From Apostichopus japonicus (taxonomy: Eukaryota > Echinodermata > Holothuroidea > Aspidochirotida > Stichopodidae), in the NCBI RefSeq assembly GCF_037975245.1, contig NC_092582.1, positions 18,998,577 to 19,062,576 of the forward strand: a stretch of DNA of 64,000 bases, read 5' to 3'. The position numbers and the translations under genes were made by a program. Under the pieces are notes generated by a model. It was not told where the DNA came from. It saw only the letters and a program-made list of their open reading frames with translations, and ran no database searches. Position 1 is the stretch's first letter; every line of letters begins with the position of its first letter. This document shows, piece after piece, positions 38,301-44,119 of the stretch.

Positions 38301-39312
38301 GCTCCACAACTTTCTCCATGATAACTGGTGTTGATTCAAAACAAAGATACAAACATCGGACTCAATAGTTCAAGACTGATAAGGTGGATAACAAAGACCA
38401 AGCTTCTGGCAAGATAGCTATAGTGTTGCATGCGTTACGTGTAAACTTGATAGTTCCTCAATGACAATAACATACCTTTTCTACCACCCTTCTTAAATTG
38501 AAATTACGACACTGCAAAGAAAACAACAAATATGACGCATAAATCATTGTTTACCGGTCACTAAATATGATAGCCAAGCAAAATCATGACTGTTTTACAT
38601 TGGTGTTACAACTGCAACTGCTAGATCAGGGTAGGCTATTCACTGAAAATCTGGACATCAACATCTTCACAAGAAAAGAAAAACAAATGACTTAGCTACC
38701 ACTAAATAATAACATTTGACCTTGGTTGGACTGCAGAAACTATATTATGGAATGCTTGTTTGATTTACAGACATTGTTTCTCGTAGGAACGACACAACTG
38801 TCCCATCTTTGCTAACATTCAAATGCAAAAGTTCGACAGATATTGAAGTTTCCATGAACTTTCGGCAAAGAAGGAGTAACATCAAACTCACCTATGGTTA
38901 CGAACGCTATGTTTTCCCACTAATCTTTAATGAAATAACTTGATGAGTAACAATTTAGCCTACTATGCCTTCAATGTCGAACATAACTAACAAATAGTTA
39001 TGAAAAAATTCAAAAAATAGCGTATTTGCTGGAAAAGTTGGGTTAACAGGAAGCAAGGACGCTACGTAACTAGTATAGGCTACCTGCGTTACGTTTGATG
39101 TTACTCAACCCTACAACCATCAAACACGCTACAACAGGTATTTTCACCCTAAAAAGCCAATGGGCACATATGCTCAAACGTTAGTGAAATCTGAAGTTTA
39201 TTATACAACAATGCATTGCTTTAGGTTGATTTTGGAAAGAAATGTTCCGATTACAACGAAAAATTAGCCAAACACTGCGAACAAAACCACTAACCTTTTC
39301 GATGGAAGCCAT
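2236..39312 (-). CDS. EHMT: EHMT1/EHMT2-type (GLP/G9a) histone H3K9 methyltransferase, spliced, 3' end outside window
   Basis: Sixteen exons join in a single open frame with matching phases and GT-AG borders at every junction, giving 1257 codons plus 2 bases. The order is low-complexity RG-rich N-terminus (residues 7-731), acidic patch (about 760-770), EHMT-type Cys-rich RING-like region (about 800-925), linker, then ankyrin repeats from about 1047. Known family members are nuclear enzymes that mono- and dimethylate H3K9; their ankyrin repeats read H3K9me1/2 and their SET domain catalyses methylation. The pre-SET, SET and post-SET exons are not in the window and should lie left of position 1. 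Identity rests on the Cys-rich core (HHCCPGCGCFC, YFHKEC, YCPHCGEDA, KEVT), the linker (LRFAPKNLY) and ankyrin motifs (GGWTPIIWA, ALHWAAYSG, NIHGDSPL), which match EHMT rather than other ankyrin proteins. The Cys-rich to ankyrin order is diagnostic. Exons follow as separate entries. Confidence 0.93.
2480..3450 (+). repeat. 81-bp tandem repeat array in EHMT intron 15
   Basis: At least nine near-identical units (GCTAGCTCTGTTACAACAAT... starts at 2731, 2812, 2893, 2975, 3056, 3137, 3218, 3299 and 3380) are preceded by two or three degenerate units from about 2480. The period is 81 bp, a multiple of 3, so the plus strand is open for up to 199 codons with a 27-residue repeated peptide. This is a by-product of the period; there is no signal peptide or flanking gene structure, and the array lies in an intron of the opposite strand. 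Confidence 0.93.
3495..3599 (-). CDS. EHMT: EHMT exon 15, ankyrin repeat 5 with methyl-lysine cage residues (residues 1181-1215)
   Basis: This is a 105-bp, phase-0 exon with acceptor AATTATAG and donor GTGAGA. It reads DNGGWTPIIWAADNKNNDMV, then SFLLSYGADPTLRDK. Trp1185 and Trp1190 occupy the positions of GLP Trp839 and Trp844, which form the H3K9me1/2-binding aromatic cage. The position of GLP Glu847 is Asp1193 here. Spacings of 5 and 8 residues are identical to human. Confidence 0.95.
4003..4752 (+). repeat. 27-bp tandem repeat array in EHMT intron 14
   Basis: About 27 units of CATGTGGCCTAGGCTCAGGG plus CATTCTA occur with scattered substitutions. The period of 27 bp is divisible by 3, which yields an apparent open frame of repeated MWPRLRAFY. 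Each unit carries a CCTAGG palindrome. It ends a few hundred bases from exon 14. Confidence 0.93.
5146..5247 (-). CDS. EHMT: EHMT exon 14, ankyrin repeat 4 (residues 1147-1180)
   Basis: This is a 102-bp, phase-0 exon with acceptor TTTGACCCCAG and donor GTTAGT. It reads DDDGTAVVHIATMKGNREIL, then TYLLKLKRVQIDAQ. It aligns with [34 protein letters not shown] of EHMT1. The usual C-L-H is V-V-H here. Confidence 0.92.
5558..5632 (-). CDS. EHMT: EHMT exon 13, ankyrin repeat 3 (residues 1122-1146)
   Basis: This is a 75-bp exon in phase 0 with acceptor GTTTACAG and donor GTAAAA. It reads HLAVDKEQFECVKFLCRHGA RPDHK and continues RTPL from exon 12 into a full ankyrin repeat. It is diverged from vertebrate EHMT ([25 protein letters not shown]) but has the same length and spacing. 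Confidence 0.9.
7497..7651 (-). CDS. EHMT: EHMT exon 12, ankyrin repeats 1-2 (residues 1070-1121)
   Basis: This is a 155-bp exon with acceptor CCTTCTCAG and donor GTAAGG. It reads GEGFDPNYHFPSHNRETPVH, then [20 protein letters not shown] and IDAEDEDHRTPL. The second repeat ([26 protein letters not shown]) is a textbook ankyrin repeat, very close to the [26 protein letters not shown] of EHMT1. Confidence 0.95.
8454..8530 (-). CDS. EHMT: EHMT exon 11, start of ankyrin repeat 1 (residues 1044-1070)
   Basis: This is a 77-bp exon with acceptor AGCCCTAG and donor GTAAGC. It reads RLRFAPKNLYMASSLGEIEK VLQML and corresponds to [25 protein letters not shown] of EHMT1. The hydrophobic and Gly-Glu positions of the ankyrin helix pair are conserved. 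Confidence 0.92.
9042..9108 (-). CDS. EHMT: EHMT exon 10, pre-ankyrin helix (residues 1022-1044)
   Basis: This is a 67-bp exon with acceptor TTTCTCTAG and donor GTAAGT. It reads MLPQGPSRESLEMAMKFMDPEK and aligns with [21 protein letters not shown] just before the ankyrin repeats of human EHMT1. Phases 2 and 2 match the neighbours. Confidence 0.88.
9425..9735 (-). mobile_element. Partial copy of the MITE-like 'CCAAATATGCTAG' family
   Basis: The right end GAGCATGGGTGACCATTTTC, then CTAGCATATTTGGAGGCAAT, matches the right end of the element at 37543-37973. GTTGCTAGAAGCTTTCAAAA at about 9431 matches the reverse complement of its interior (near 37715). It lies in EHMT intron 9. Confidence 0.55.
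9969..10099 (-). CDS. EHMT: EHMT exon 9 (linker, residues 978-1022)
   Basis: This is a 131-bp exon with acceptor TATTGTCAG and donor GTAGGT. It reads AKMMGKSSTLPGRGDSPVMP ... GEDTL-like low complexity ending KTITSG, in phase with exons 8 and 10. No conserved domain is seen. Its place between the Cys-rich domain and the ankyrin array is as in other EHMTs, where this linker is variable. Confidence 0.75.
10468..10769 (-). CDS. EHMT: EHMT exon 8, end of Cys-rich domain and linker (residues 878-978)
   Basis: This is a 302-bp exon with acceptor TCTTACCAG and donor GTACGT. It starts GLSMVCTIDGLEHYFHKECIREI and continues with YCPHCGEDAKLAKEVTLPD, which matches the HRFHKDC ... YCPHCGEE ... KEVT segment of EHMT1/2. 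The remaining residues (about 925-978) form a linker without recognised motifs. The Cys/His pattern suggests zinc binding, probably a protein-interaction or structural module; it is not catalytic in methyl transfer. Confidence 0.94.
10865..10920 (+). repeat. Candidate retroelement end (ACGTTTCGATCCTAGCAGGATC motif)
   Basis: GACGTTTCGATCCTAGCAGG followed by ATCTTCTTCAAAGGC contains the imperfect palindrome GATCCTAGCAGGATC. From memory, phrases of this form (GACGTTTCGA...TCTTCTTCA) recur at ends of retroelements in invertebrate genomes. I cannot verify the family here. It is a single copy in this window. Confidence 0.35.
11708..11838 (+). repeat. Short tandem repeat (CATGGACCATTTTT units) flanked by a longer duplication
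   Basis: GGACCATGGACCATTTTTGT-like units lie in EHMT intron 7. The same phrase, CATGGACCAATGATGGAGGT followed by TAAGG, occurs at both ends (from about 11718 and from about 11814), so the array sits between direct repeats. Confidence 0.8.
11883..11937 (-). CDS. EHMT: EHMT exon 7, HHCCPGCGCFC core of Cys-rich domain (residues 859-877)
   Basis: This 55-bp exon encodes KKMMQHHCCPGCGCFCST. The CCPGCGxFC core is the most recognisable signature of the EHMT Cys-rich domain. Acceptor TCTCACAG and donor GTAAGC are good, and phases match exons 6 and 8. It is too short to appear as a stand-alone open frame. Confidence 0.93.
12500..12588 (-). CDS. EHMT: EHMT exon 6, Cys-rich domain continued (residues 830-859)
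   Basis: This is an 89-bp exon with acceptor TCATCAG and donor GTAGAG. It reads VATCSCKVDEQKVMRPSSRIP ... GYCSRHR. MRPS followed by C..HR matches the ELMRPSNKAPL...CEDHRGR segment of vertebrate EHMTs. The cysteines TCSC and YCSRH are likely zinc ligands of the RING-like fold (inference from the family). Confidence 0.9.
12890..13012 (+). repeat. TA/TATG microsatellite
   Basis: Alternating TATATATG, TGTATG and CATGTATA runs lie in EHMT intron 5. The open frame over it is repeat translation. Confidence 0.85.
13280..13375 (-). CDS. EHMT: EHMT exon 5, first part of Cys-rich domain (residues 798-829)
   Basis: This is a 96-bp, 32-codon exon in phase 0. It reads REPPLCCCKLVQ ... ITAIANICEALEIVNGK. 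LCCCKL corresponds to the LCGCRM motif that opens the EHMT Cys-rich domain, and ITAIANICEALE matches the ITTLANNQCMATE part of human EHMT. The acceptor sits in a run of AG dinucleotides (13371-13377), so the exact first codon could shift by one or two AG units. CATAG followed by AGAGAG keeps the frame. Confidence 0.88.
14045..14109 (-). CDS. EHMT: EHMT exon 4 (Pro/Thr linker, residues 776-797)
   Basis: This is a 65-bp exon with acceptor CTTCCACAG and donor GTATTT. It reads RMVPPSAPTPTKTSQGDHNYG and is a flexible linker. The first two bases complete a Gly codon with exon 3, and it ends in phase 0 before exon 5. Support comes from the phase match; the peptide itself is not conserved. Confidence 0.75.
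14570..14701 (-). CDS. EHMT: EHMT exon 3 (acidic/Ser-rich linker, residues 732-776)
   Basis: This is a 132-bp exon between acceptor CCCATAG and donor GTACAG, joining in frame on both sides (DSTDQLSEGSM ... GDSEDDQEVQMSHT). It holds an acidic patch, GDSEDDQE, just ahead of the Cys-rich domain. EHMT proteins carry an acidic region in a similar place. No enzymatic motif is present. Confidence 0.85.
14780..14950. repeat. TACTGTACAG-rich palindromic repeat
   Basis: Many overlapping copies of TACTGTACAGTA and GTACAGGACTGT occur. ACAGGACTGTTGTGTA at about 14813 is answered by TACACAACAGTCCTGT at about 14840, forming a long hairpin around TACTGTACAGTA. It lies in EHMT intron 2. Confidence 0.8.
15818..17993 (-). 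CDS. EHMT: EHMT exon 2, giant N-terminal exon (residues 7-731 plus 1 base)
   Basis: This is a 2176-bp exon, bounded by an acceptor (TTTATTGCAG) and a donor (CTG then GTGAGT). It encodes a disordered, low-complexity region: Ser/Glu-rich stretches near residues 255-280, a basic nuclear-localisation-like cluster RKGRKKKKRK near 282-291, then a long Arg/Gly-rich part with RGRGK, RRGGRGG and RRGRGGG motifs. These could bind nucleic acid or be arginine-methylated (inference). STARKG lies at about 521-526 and GKARKSAK at about 699-706; the latter contains ARKS, as around H3K9 and H3K27. The exon ends GYDS plus one base, which completes Asp with exon 3. The opposite strand is open for 322 codons at 16858-17826, an effect of the low-complexity composition and not a gene. 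The N-terminal part of EHMT proteins is poorly conserved in general, so assignment rests on the phase-consistent link to exon 3. Confidence 0.88.
19280..19327 (+). repeat. (AAT)n microsatellite
   Basis: A run of AATAATAAT abuts the interspersed element that follows at 19328. A similar run precedes the related copy near 31168. Confidence 0.9.
19328..19720 (+). repeat. Diverged interspersed repeat, 'ACATTTATA-GCG' family, copy 1
   Basis: It begins GGACATTTATAATGCGCCGG after an (AAT)n run and contains CACAGAGAAGGGGCAGCAGC and related phrases. The copy at 31165-31545 begins ATTACATTTATATAGCG after another (AAT)n run and has TTCCAAAGAGAAGGCGCAGC in the same order. The (AAT)n-plus-element structure suggests a non-autonomous mobile family; class unknown. 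Confidence 0.65.
20925..21535 (+). repeat. About 61-bp tandem repeat array (TAACTGGTTAATAAACTAGTT units)
   Basis: About ten diverged units start at TAACTGG near 20971, 21033, 21094, 21153, 21214, 21275, 21336, 21393, 21461 and 21521. Each has AACTAGTT, then CAACTGCTACGGTAC, then ATACAGTCTATACTG. Units contain the palindromes AACTAGTT and TATACTGTA. Confidence 0.9.
24298..24848 (+). repeat. Tandem duplication of a roughly 250-280 bp block
   Basis: 24298-24549 and 24566-24848 share the same order of phrases (CACCAATGTGTGC, CATCCTGTTCATAATAC, CAGAATACACAACAGTGACC, GAGTCTGACATTGAAGA, CTCCAAAATAAGTTGGGAAG) at roughly 90% identity. The second copy carries a short AT-rich insertion around 24655-24690. 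There is no coding content. Confidence 0.9.
25440..25790 (+). repeat. About 38-44 bp tandem repeat (CTACGGTAGGTTCACCTCAT units)
   Basis: Seven or eight diverged units of CCTACACTACGGTAGGTTCA followed by CCTCATATGAAAGGCTA occur. It lies next to the 15-bp array at 25.85 kb. Confidence 0.88.
25848..26226 (+). repeat. 15-bp minisatellite (CATATTATTACTGTA)n
   Basis: About 25 units with few substitutions occur. Because 15 is divisible by 3, both strands are open for 80-165 codons with 5-residue repeats. These frames are repeat artefacts. Confidence 0.96.
27120..27310 (+). mobile_element. Partial copy of the MITE-like 'CCAAATATGCTAG' family
   Basis: CTTCCCCAAATATGCTAGAA, then TCAATAATGGTCACTCATGC, matches the left-end orientation of the family. 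Only this end is recognisable. Confidence 0.5.
28425..28505 (+). repeat. Short tandem duplication
   Basis: ATTTATTTGAAGAAATAAGG followed by AGA..ATATCACCT...CTCATATTTA occurs twice in immediate succession. Confidence 0.85.
29111..29340 (+). mobile_element. tRNA-derived SINE, copy 1
   Basis: The 5' end GTTAGCTCAGTGGTTAA is a polymerase III box A and CAGTTCGAGTCACTC, about 35 bases on, is box B. A body (GACAATTCATAATCATGGAC, CTTCGGTCAGCTTGCGGCTT) and the end GCAGGAGGATCTAAAATACATA follow. Copies of about the same length occur at 40.3, 48.1 and 58.1 kb. The tail runs into a TA repeat here. Confidence 0.92.
30174..30585 (+). repeat. Unclassified interspersed repeat 'GCAGCAGGAGAACATC', copy 1
   Basis: It is about 410 bp and about 80-85% identical by eye to 49208-49614 in the same orientation. 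Shared phrases in order are GCAGCAGGAGAACATCTTT, TTTTAGACCCCTTTAGGCCT, GAGGTTTGTTTACAAGTGA, TGATGGTGCCATGAA, and GATTTAGTGTGTAAGTCAAT. There are no long open frames, pol III boxes or clear terminal repeats. Confidence 0.88.
31165..31545 (+). repeat. Diverged interspersed repeat, 'ACATTTATA-GCG' family, copy 2
   Basis: It has the same order of phrases as the copy at 19328: (AAT)n, ACATTTATA...GCG, 'TTTTAAGTTGTCTCTTGA', 'AAGAGAAGGCGCAGC', and 'ATGAGGTTGTGG' near the end. A palindromic AAGCGCTT sits at about 31233. Confidence 0.65.
31500..31880 (+). repeat. Diverged interspersed repeat shared with 33750-33960
   Basis: CAAGGGTAGTCCTCAAAAAC followed by ATGTCACATTTCAGTTTAGT lies at about 31819. 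CAAGGGTACTCCTCAAAAAC followed by ATGTCACAGTTCAGTTAGT lies at about 33887. Flanking phrases (TTGTGG.TTTGACC, GTTTTTAGCAA, TAGTCACAGGAACATC versus TAGCCACTGGAATATC) keep the same order to the left. Confidence 0.6.
33750..33960 (+). repeat. Diverged interspersed repeat, second copy of the 31500-31880 family
   Basis: It has the same phrase order as 31500-31880 but is about half as long, lacking part of the middle. Confidence 0.6.
37543..37973. mobile_element. MITE-like element with imperfect terminal inverted repeats
   Basis: The left end (GTATTGGCCCCAAATATGCTAG, then AAATATGGTCA) matches the reverse complement of the right end (TATTGCCCTCCCAAATATGC, then TAATGGTCACCCATGCTCA). The interior is about 330 bp and non-coding. 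Related single ends are at about 9672-9730, at 27125-27180 and near 37455. The family is therefore mobile or dispersed and probably non-autonomous. Confidence 0.6.
38035..38125 (+). repeat. Short degenerate tandem repeat (GTGACACGTAA units)
   Basis: Units such as ATATGTGACATGTAATATGT, GACACGTAACACGTGACACG and TAATCTGTGATATGTAATAC repeat every 10-13 bases. Confidence 0.75.
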
Positions 39313-39420
39313 CTTCCCAAAGACGTTCACTGAGTGATGCGGTTGAAATAGAAATCCCAACGCGTGACAAAAAGAAGTTCAGGGTAACTCTGATAAGTAT
39401 CTTTTTTATTGGGAAAGGTA
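39290..39420 (-). promoter_or_regulatory. Presumed 5' UTR/promoter region of EHMT
   Basis: This is the sequence directly upstream of the start codon on the minus strand. It contains a CCCAATAA (CCAAT-like) motif near 39407 and an ACGCGT CpG-containing site near 39360. GGAAGATGGCTTCC overlaps the start codon and resembles a YY1-type AAGATGGC element flanked by GGAAG (ETS-like) cores. No TATA box is seen close to the start codon. The assignment is by position and motif only; the transcription start is unknown. Confidence 0.35.
39295..39312 (-). CDS. EHMT: EHMT exon 1, coding part (start codon, residues 1-6)
   Basis: On the minus strand the sequence reads ATGGCTTCCATCGAAAAG (MASIEK) followed by the donor GTTAGT. 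The start context is strong, with A at -3 and G at +4. The exon ends in phase 0, which fits exon 2 (phase 0 start, NVETQAD...). The match rests on the phase, start context and donor. A 6-residue peptide has no homology value, so a missed exon inside the 21-kb intron cannot be excluded. The 5' UTR and transcription start to the right cannot be fixed from sequence alone. Confidence 0.65.
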
Positions 39421-40261
39421 GCAGTAACGCCCTGAAGTAGGTAACATTCCAAAATGTATCAAGCTAACAATTAACATTACTATACAAAAGGTTAATGACC
39501 TTCATTCACTAGTATGCAACCATTATTGTAAACAGGTCCGAAATTAGTTTTTGGCTATGTGAATGTATAATGTCCATATCTAAAGACGTCTTTTGCCGTC
39601 TCGGCTATGATGATAACAGTCCCCTGCGCAAGATGAACTAGCTGGAAGAGACTAATTGTTGGTCAGCCTACTTCAATTTATTCTTCGATCAGTAATATCT
39701 AACCACAATGTTTAAACATTGTTCATTGTTTACAGGTGCATATTCTATGATCATTATTGTGATTTCGAGTTACTAACAGAGGAAGGCTACTGCCAGACGT
39801 TTGTTGCTAGCTTGCGGGATGGTACATTGTTCCATTGGATATATATACAGTAGGCCCTACCTTCGGACACTGGAACTGAGAACGAAGAACCATAGGCCTA
39901 AATGGTTAAGCCTTTAGGGGTTCAAAATGTAATATTTATGTGAAAAAAACAAATAAATGAAATAAAAATATTTTAGCCAATATTAAGCAATATCAATATA
40001 ATTGCGGTCCTGTTCCGTGTGCGGAATTTGCCATTGCACCTATAGCTTTCAATGAAGCCGCGCACAATGGGCCCTGGAATCAACTTAATTGCTCTCAAAT
40101 TCCCTCACTTATGACTTGATGGACAGTTCGAGACCGCTCACGTCACTCTGTGGTACATTTGGTACGTATGGTATTGTGTTTACGATCGTTACTTCCAATG
40201 TCTCTTTGACTGGACATCAAAAGTATGGTTTATCAGACGAGCAATGGAATTAAATCCTAAA

Positions 40262-40490
40262 ATGTATGTATGTATTTTAGATCCTCCTGCAAGCAGGAAC
40301 TCGCGGCTAATCAAATCCGCAAGCTTACCGAAGTCAGTCTCTTAGATTCATATTTTTGTTAACGTCCATGATTATGAATTGTCAATTGTTAATAACTCTG
40401 TAACTGGACGACAAACATTAATCTTGGAGTGACTCGAACTGGGGACCTTATGATTGGAAGGCACCGGCGTTAACCACTGAGCTAACACTC
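40262..40490 (-). mobile_element. tRNA-derived SINE, copy 2
   Basis: This is the same element in reverse. The tail TACATACATACATT lies at 40262-40276 and box A at about 40470-40486. It lacks about 16 bases of the AAGAAGCCTCATTGGC segment present in the other copies. A second, partial box A-like phrase lies next to its head (see findings). Confidence 0.9.
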
Positions 40491-42691
40491 CTTAACCCCT
40501 GAGCTAATAGTCGACCTCCTCCTCCCCAACGTTGAACAACGGAACTTTATCATTGGTAGAAACGTTGTGCCAATCTTCCTCAAACAGACACGAATGTTTT
40601 CAACATTGTCCCCGGTCCATACCCGAAAATAATAATAACACACACATGCATACACTACCTGACCCCAGCATTGTGGCCAGCGTTAATTGTTACCAATGAA
40701 CTTTGATGAGCCTTTGACGATAGACAAAGCATTAACGAATGCAAGTAAATATGTTAGCCTACCATGAAGCATAAAGTGATTGCAAAAGAGAAATAAATTC
40801 ATACCTGGTTACAATATAGGTCACCGATTTGGCGTAGTAATATACTGGATGATTAAGCATGCATTTGGATGTTGATATATAGGCATAGACTAAAAGATGT
40901 TAGGAAAAAGGGGAAACGTCTAAAATATTACTAAAATTTTTATAACACATATACTAAAAGGCAATATTTATTTCATTCAAGGACGTAACACTGTTACAAT
41001 GAATGCCAGTCAGACAACGTCTCCCTGTATATGAGTTATCAATACATGCAGACGACACTTTCAAGAGCCTGGCCCCAGAAAGGTAGGTATAGCCTATACG
41101 GCCATAGTCTCGATGCAAAGACATTTACTTTTAAATCAAAGAAGAAATTAGATGTCGCAACAAATGTGCTACGCAACGAAAACAGTACTAAGATTCATAA
41201 ATATGGATAATGTACGCAACTAAATATAAGATATACACTGCAACTTGTCAGAAAGTTTACTCTTCACCGCATTGTTATTACTATATGCAAATTAACCTCA
41301 CTCTCCACCGAGCAGTTGCATTGACGGGAAACGGCAGTCCAAAGGTATAGCACAATGCATATATTACGTTATGATCATATTGGCTTATTCATAACAACCC
41401 TGATATCATTAATCTTGATATCCTGGTATAAGCAATAAGTTAGTATATAGTCTAAGGCCCACTATAGTATACAAGCCATTTAGGCCTATATGTTATGTCG
41501 ATTTCATAATTTATCATTGTAGAGAATTCCATCTTTTTGTAGTCATCATTTTCATCTCTTTTGGGATATCAAAAGTAAACGGCTGAAGAACCAATGATGT
41601 GTTTATTGGCTGACAGTGCAACACTGTTTATTTCATTTTTACTTCTTGTTTTATTTTATTTTATTTTTACTTTGCTTAATCGGAGTATGTCATAAACTTT
41701 ATAAGAAGGTTAAGTTATAGACTTAGGACATACTGGCAATATTCTGGACTTTCTACGTAACACGTGGTTGAATACATTCCCGTTACAATTTATTACTGGC
41801 GTGTAGCTTATTTACATACAATATATCATTATTCACTTCTTCACTTTTGACAAGTTTTGGATTAGAATCATAAGGAAAGGACTTTATAGCATTATGACAA
41901 ATTATACTTTAATCAAATGACCTTTTATATTTACAGAACCTGATAGTCCTTCAAATTCAATTTTGAAAGCAGTTCACGTGGGCTCCTCCTCGACATCATA
42001 TTTCCACGTTGCGCGCTGGTGCCACTGTAGTCGTAGGCCTGGCACGCTCTTTAATCACTGCAGGCATAATTAGCTTTGTTTCACTATAGGAATTGATTAA
42101 AGCATGGACTGTTTTTACCTCCATGATTAAAGTAAACCAGATACCCGCGGAATAAGTTCGCTGGGACTTGAGTTTCCATTCCTGTATATAGGCCAATTGA
42201 CAATTTGAATGCTTTTATGACGCAGTGTCGTTTATTTGTTGGTGTAGTGTGTTTGTTTTTGTTTTTTGTTTTGATACGCGGTTGGTTTTATTTTGTTTTC
42301 GAACTCGCTGCATGCATGTAGGCCTACACATGAATGCATTAGGCCTATTGTCAAAACTCTATATAGCGTTGGACTTGGGCGACATTCACTTGGCCTATAT
42401 ACAACTCCATGCATAGTATTAATTCCGATACATGATGGTTTCTCTAAGGTATTTCATTCTTTAATTTAAAGTTCAGAAACGTAACGCAATTTCAGCGATA
42501 AGTGATATACCGACTCAATGTTATTAGTGTTCATTGAAATTGTATGAAACGTATTAAAAAATAATCAGAAGCTTCATTTCAAACGAAACCAAACCGTGGG
42601 ATGTTATTAAGTACACAAAGACTTGTAATAACAAATTACTATTGATTTTTTAATCTTTTCTATCATTAAATCATTCAATTGTTGTTTCTAA

Positions 42692-42800
42692 ATAATAATA
42701 ATAATAATTATTATTATCGTTATTATTATTATTGTTGTTGTTGTTATTATTATTTTTATTATTATTATTATTATGATTACATTTATTATTATTCCTACTA
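42692..42800 (+). repeat. (ATT)n/(AAT)n microsatellite
   Basis: AATAATAATAATTATTATTA and TTGTTGTTGTTATTATTATT are compound trinucleotide runs. Confidence 0.9.
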
Positions 42801-43696
42801 CTACTACTTCTGAAGCTAAAACAGAAGTGATTAGAAATTTTTGGGACTTTTCAATCACAAAACTATTGTTAAAGGGACAATGCGACACTTAATTTTGGAT
42901 GAGGCTATATATATACTATATATATACGACGATCTCAATATACTTAGTCTACTATATAACCCCATGTATGTGGTTGCTTTATGTTAACGATTTCTTTTCA
43001 GACGAAAACCATTTGATAGGCCACTAAAGAAATGGTAAACAAGCCAGTTGCCTGTAAAGTTTGTCCTTGACTTCTGCGTGTTATATTTGGCATGTGACTT
43101 GAAATTCGGTGTACCGATTCGTGCAATTATGATGAAAGGATTCGCTGAGAATGTAATTTCTTCACTTGGACAAACTAATGATAATAATAAAAAATATATA
43201 AACATTCAAGTACACTGCAGCTTACATGCCAGCCCTGGCCGTTGAGATTGGGTGTAGGTTTTCTTATTATTCTATTACTATTATATTATTCTTATATATA
43301 TATATATCTATATATATATCATAATCAAAATAAAAAAGCGAAGAAAGAATGCTTCCAATGAACATTAACAAATTATTCTTATATATACATAAAGCGAATG
43401 AATGTACAAATACTCATTTATTTCTTATTCTGTGGCATATATTAATTATATACCGTGTATAGGTTGTCGACTAGACACTATACATCGTTTCAAGTAATGG
43501 GTTGAATCGGCGATGTACATAATTATTAGCAGCTTATAAGGAAATTTGTTATTCTAATTCATAATCATTACGCCCACTCGTCCACACATTTTAAGTAATA
43601 TTGCTGTTTGTGTGTGTGTCTGTGTTTATTACTGTTTACTCACGTACTATTTTCAAAGCGTTTGTGTTTGTTCCTCTCTTTTTTCCTTCCTTTTAG

Positions 43697-43814
43697 AAGG
43701 GGAGGAATTTTTTCTTTGCAAGCCGCTGTGACTGATATCGAAGGAAGACGCCGTAGAAGAATAAACTATTTTGCTAAACAAACATCCGACATAAACTTGT
43801 TAGTTCATCATTAA
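43697..43814 (+). CDS. Possible terminal exon of an unidentified gene
   Basis: A strong polypyrimidine tract and acceptor (CTCTCTTTTTTCCTTCCTTTTAG) are followed by an open stretch ending RGGIFSLQAAVTDIEGRRRR ... TSDINLLVHH and a TAA stop. AATAAA follows at about 43865, roughly 50 bases after the stop, with GT-rich sequence after it. I do not recognise the peptide, which has a basic RRRRR cluster. No upstream partner exon was identified. It could equally be chance in AT-rich DNA. Confidence 0.2.
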
Positions 43815-44119
43815 GCTGATTTTTACCCTCAAATATTAGCCACGGTGCTTACATTATACAGATCAAATAAACTTAGTTGATCACTGTGTGTTTAGCACAA
43901 TCGGTAAACTCTGCATGGTTCCATGTCATTTGTAAGCAAACCATGCAGTAAACACTGCGAAATGGAAAATAAATTACCCTACAAATGTCTAACTTGACTC
44001 TTATGACATTTGAACTAAAAGTAATTTGCTCGCTTATTTATTTACTTTTTATCGTTGGTGCATCAGTCATTTGGTTCATGAAACCATTCCAGGGTAATTC
44101 TTTTAGATTTAATTTTAAG

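Larger units (their letters stand above)
18000..39290 (-). other. EHMT intron 1 (about 21.3 kb, repeat-rich)
   Basis: This is the long interval between the start-codon exon and exon 2. I found no convincing coding exon in it on either strand; the open frames are short and AT-rich or lie in tandem repeats. It contains the tandem arrays at 20.9-21.5 kb, 25.4-25.8 kb and 25.8-26.2 kb, a duplication at 24.3-24.8 kb, a SINE at 29.1 kb, and interspersed repeats at 19.3, 27.1, 30.2, 31.2, 33.8 and 37.5 kb. The remainder is unremarkable AT-rich sequence. Confidence 0.6.
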
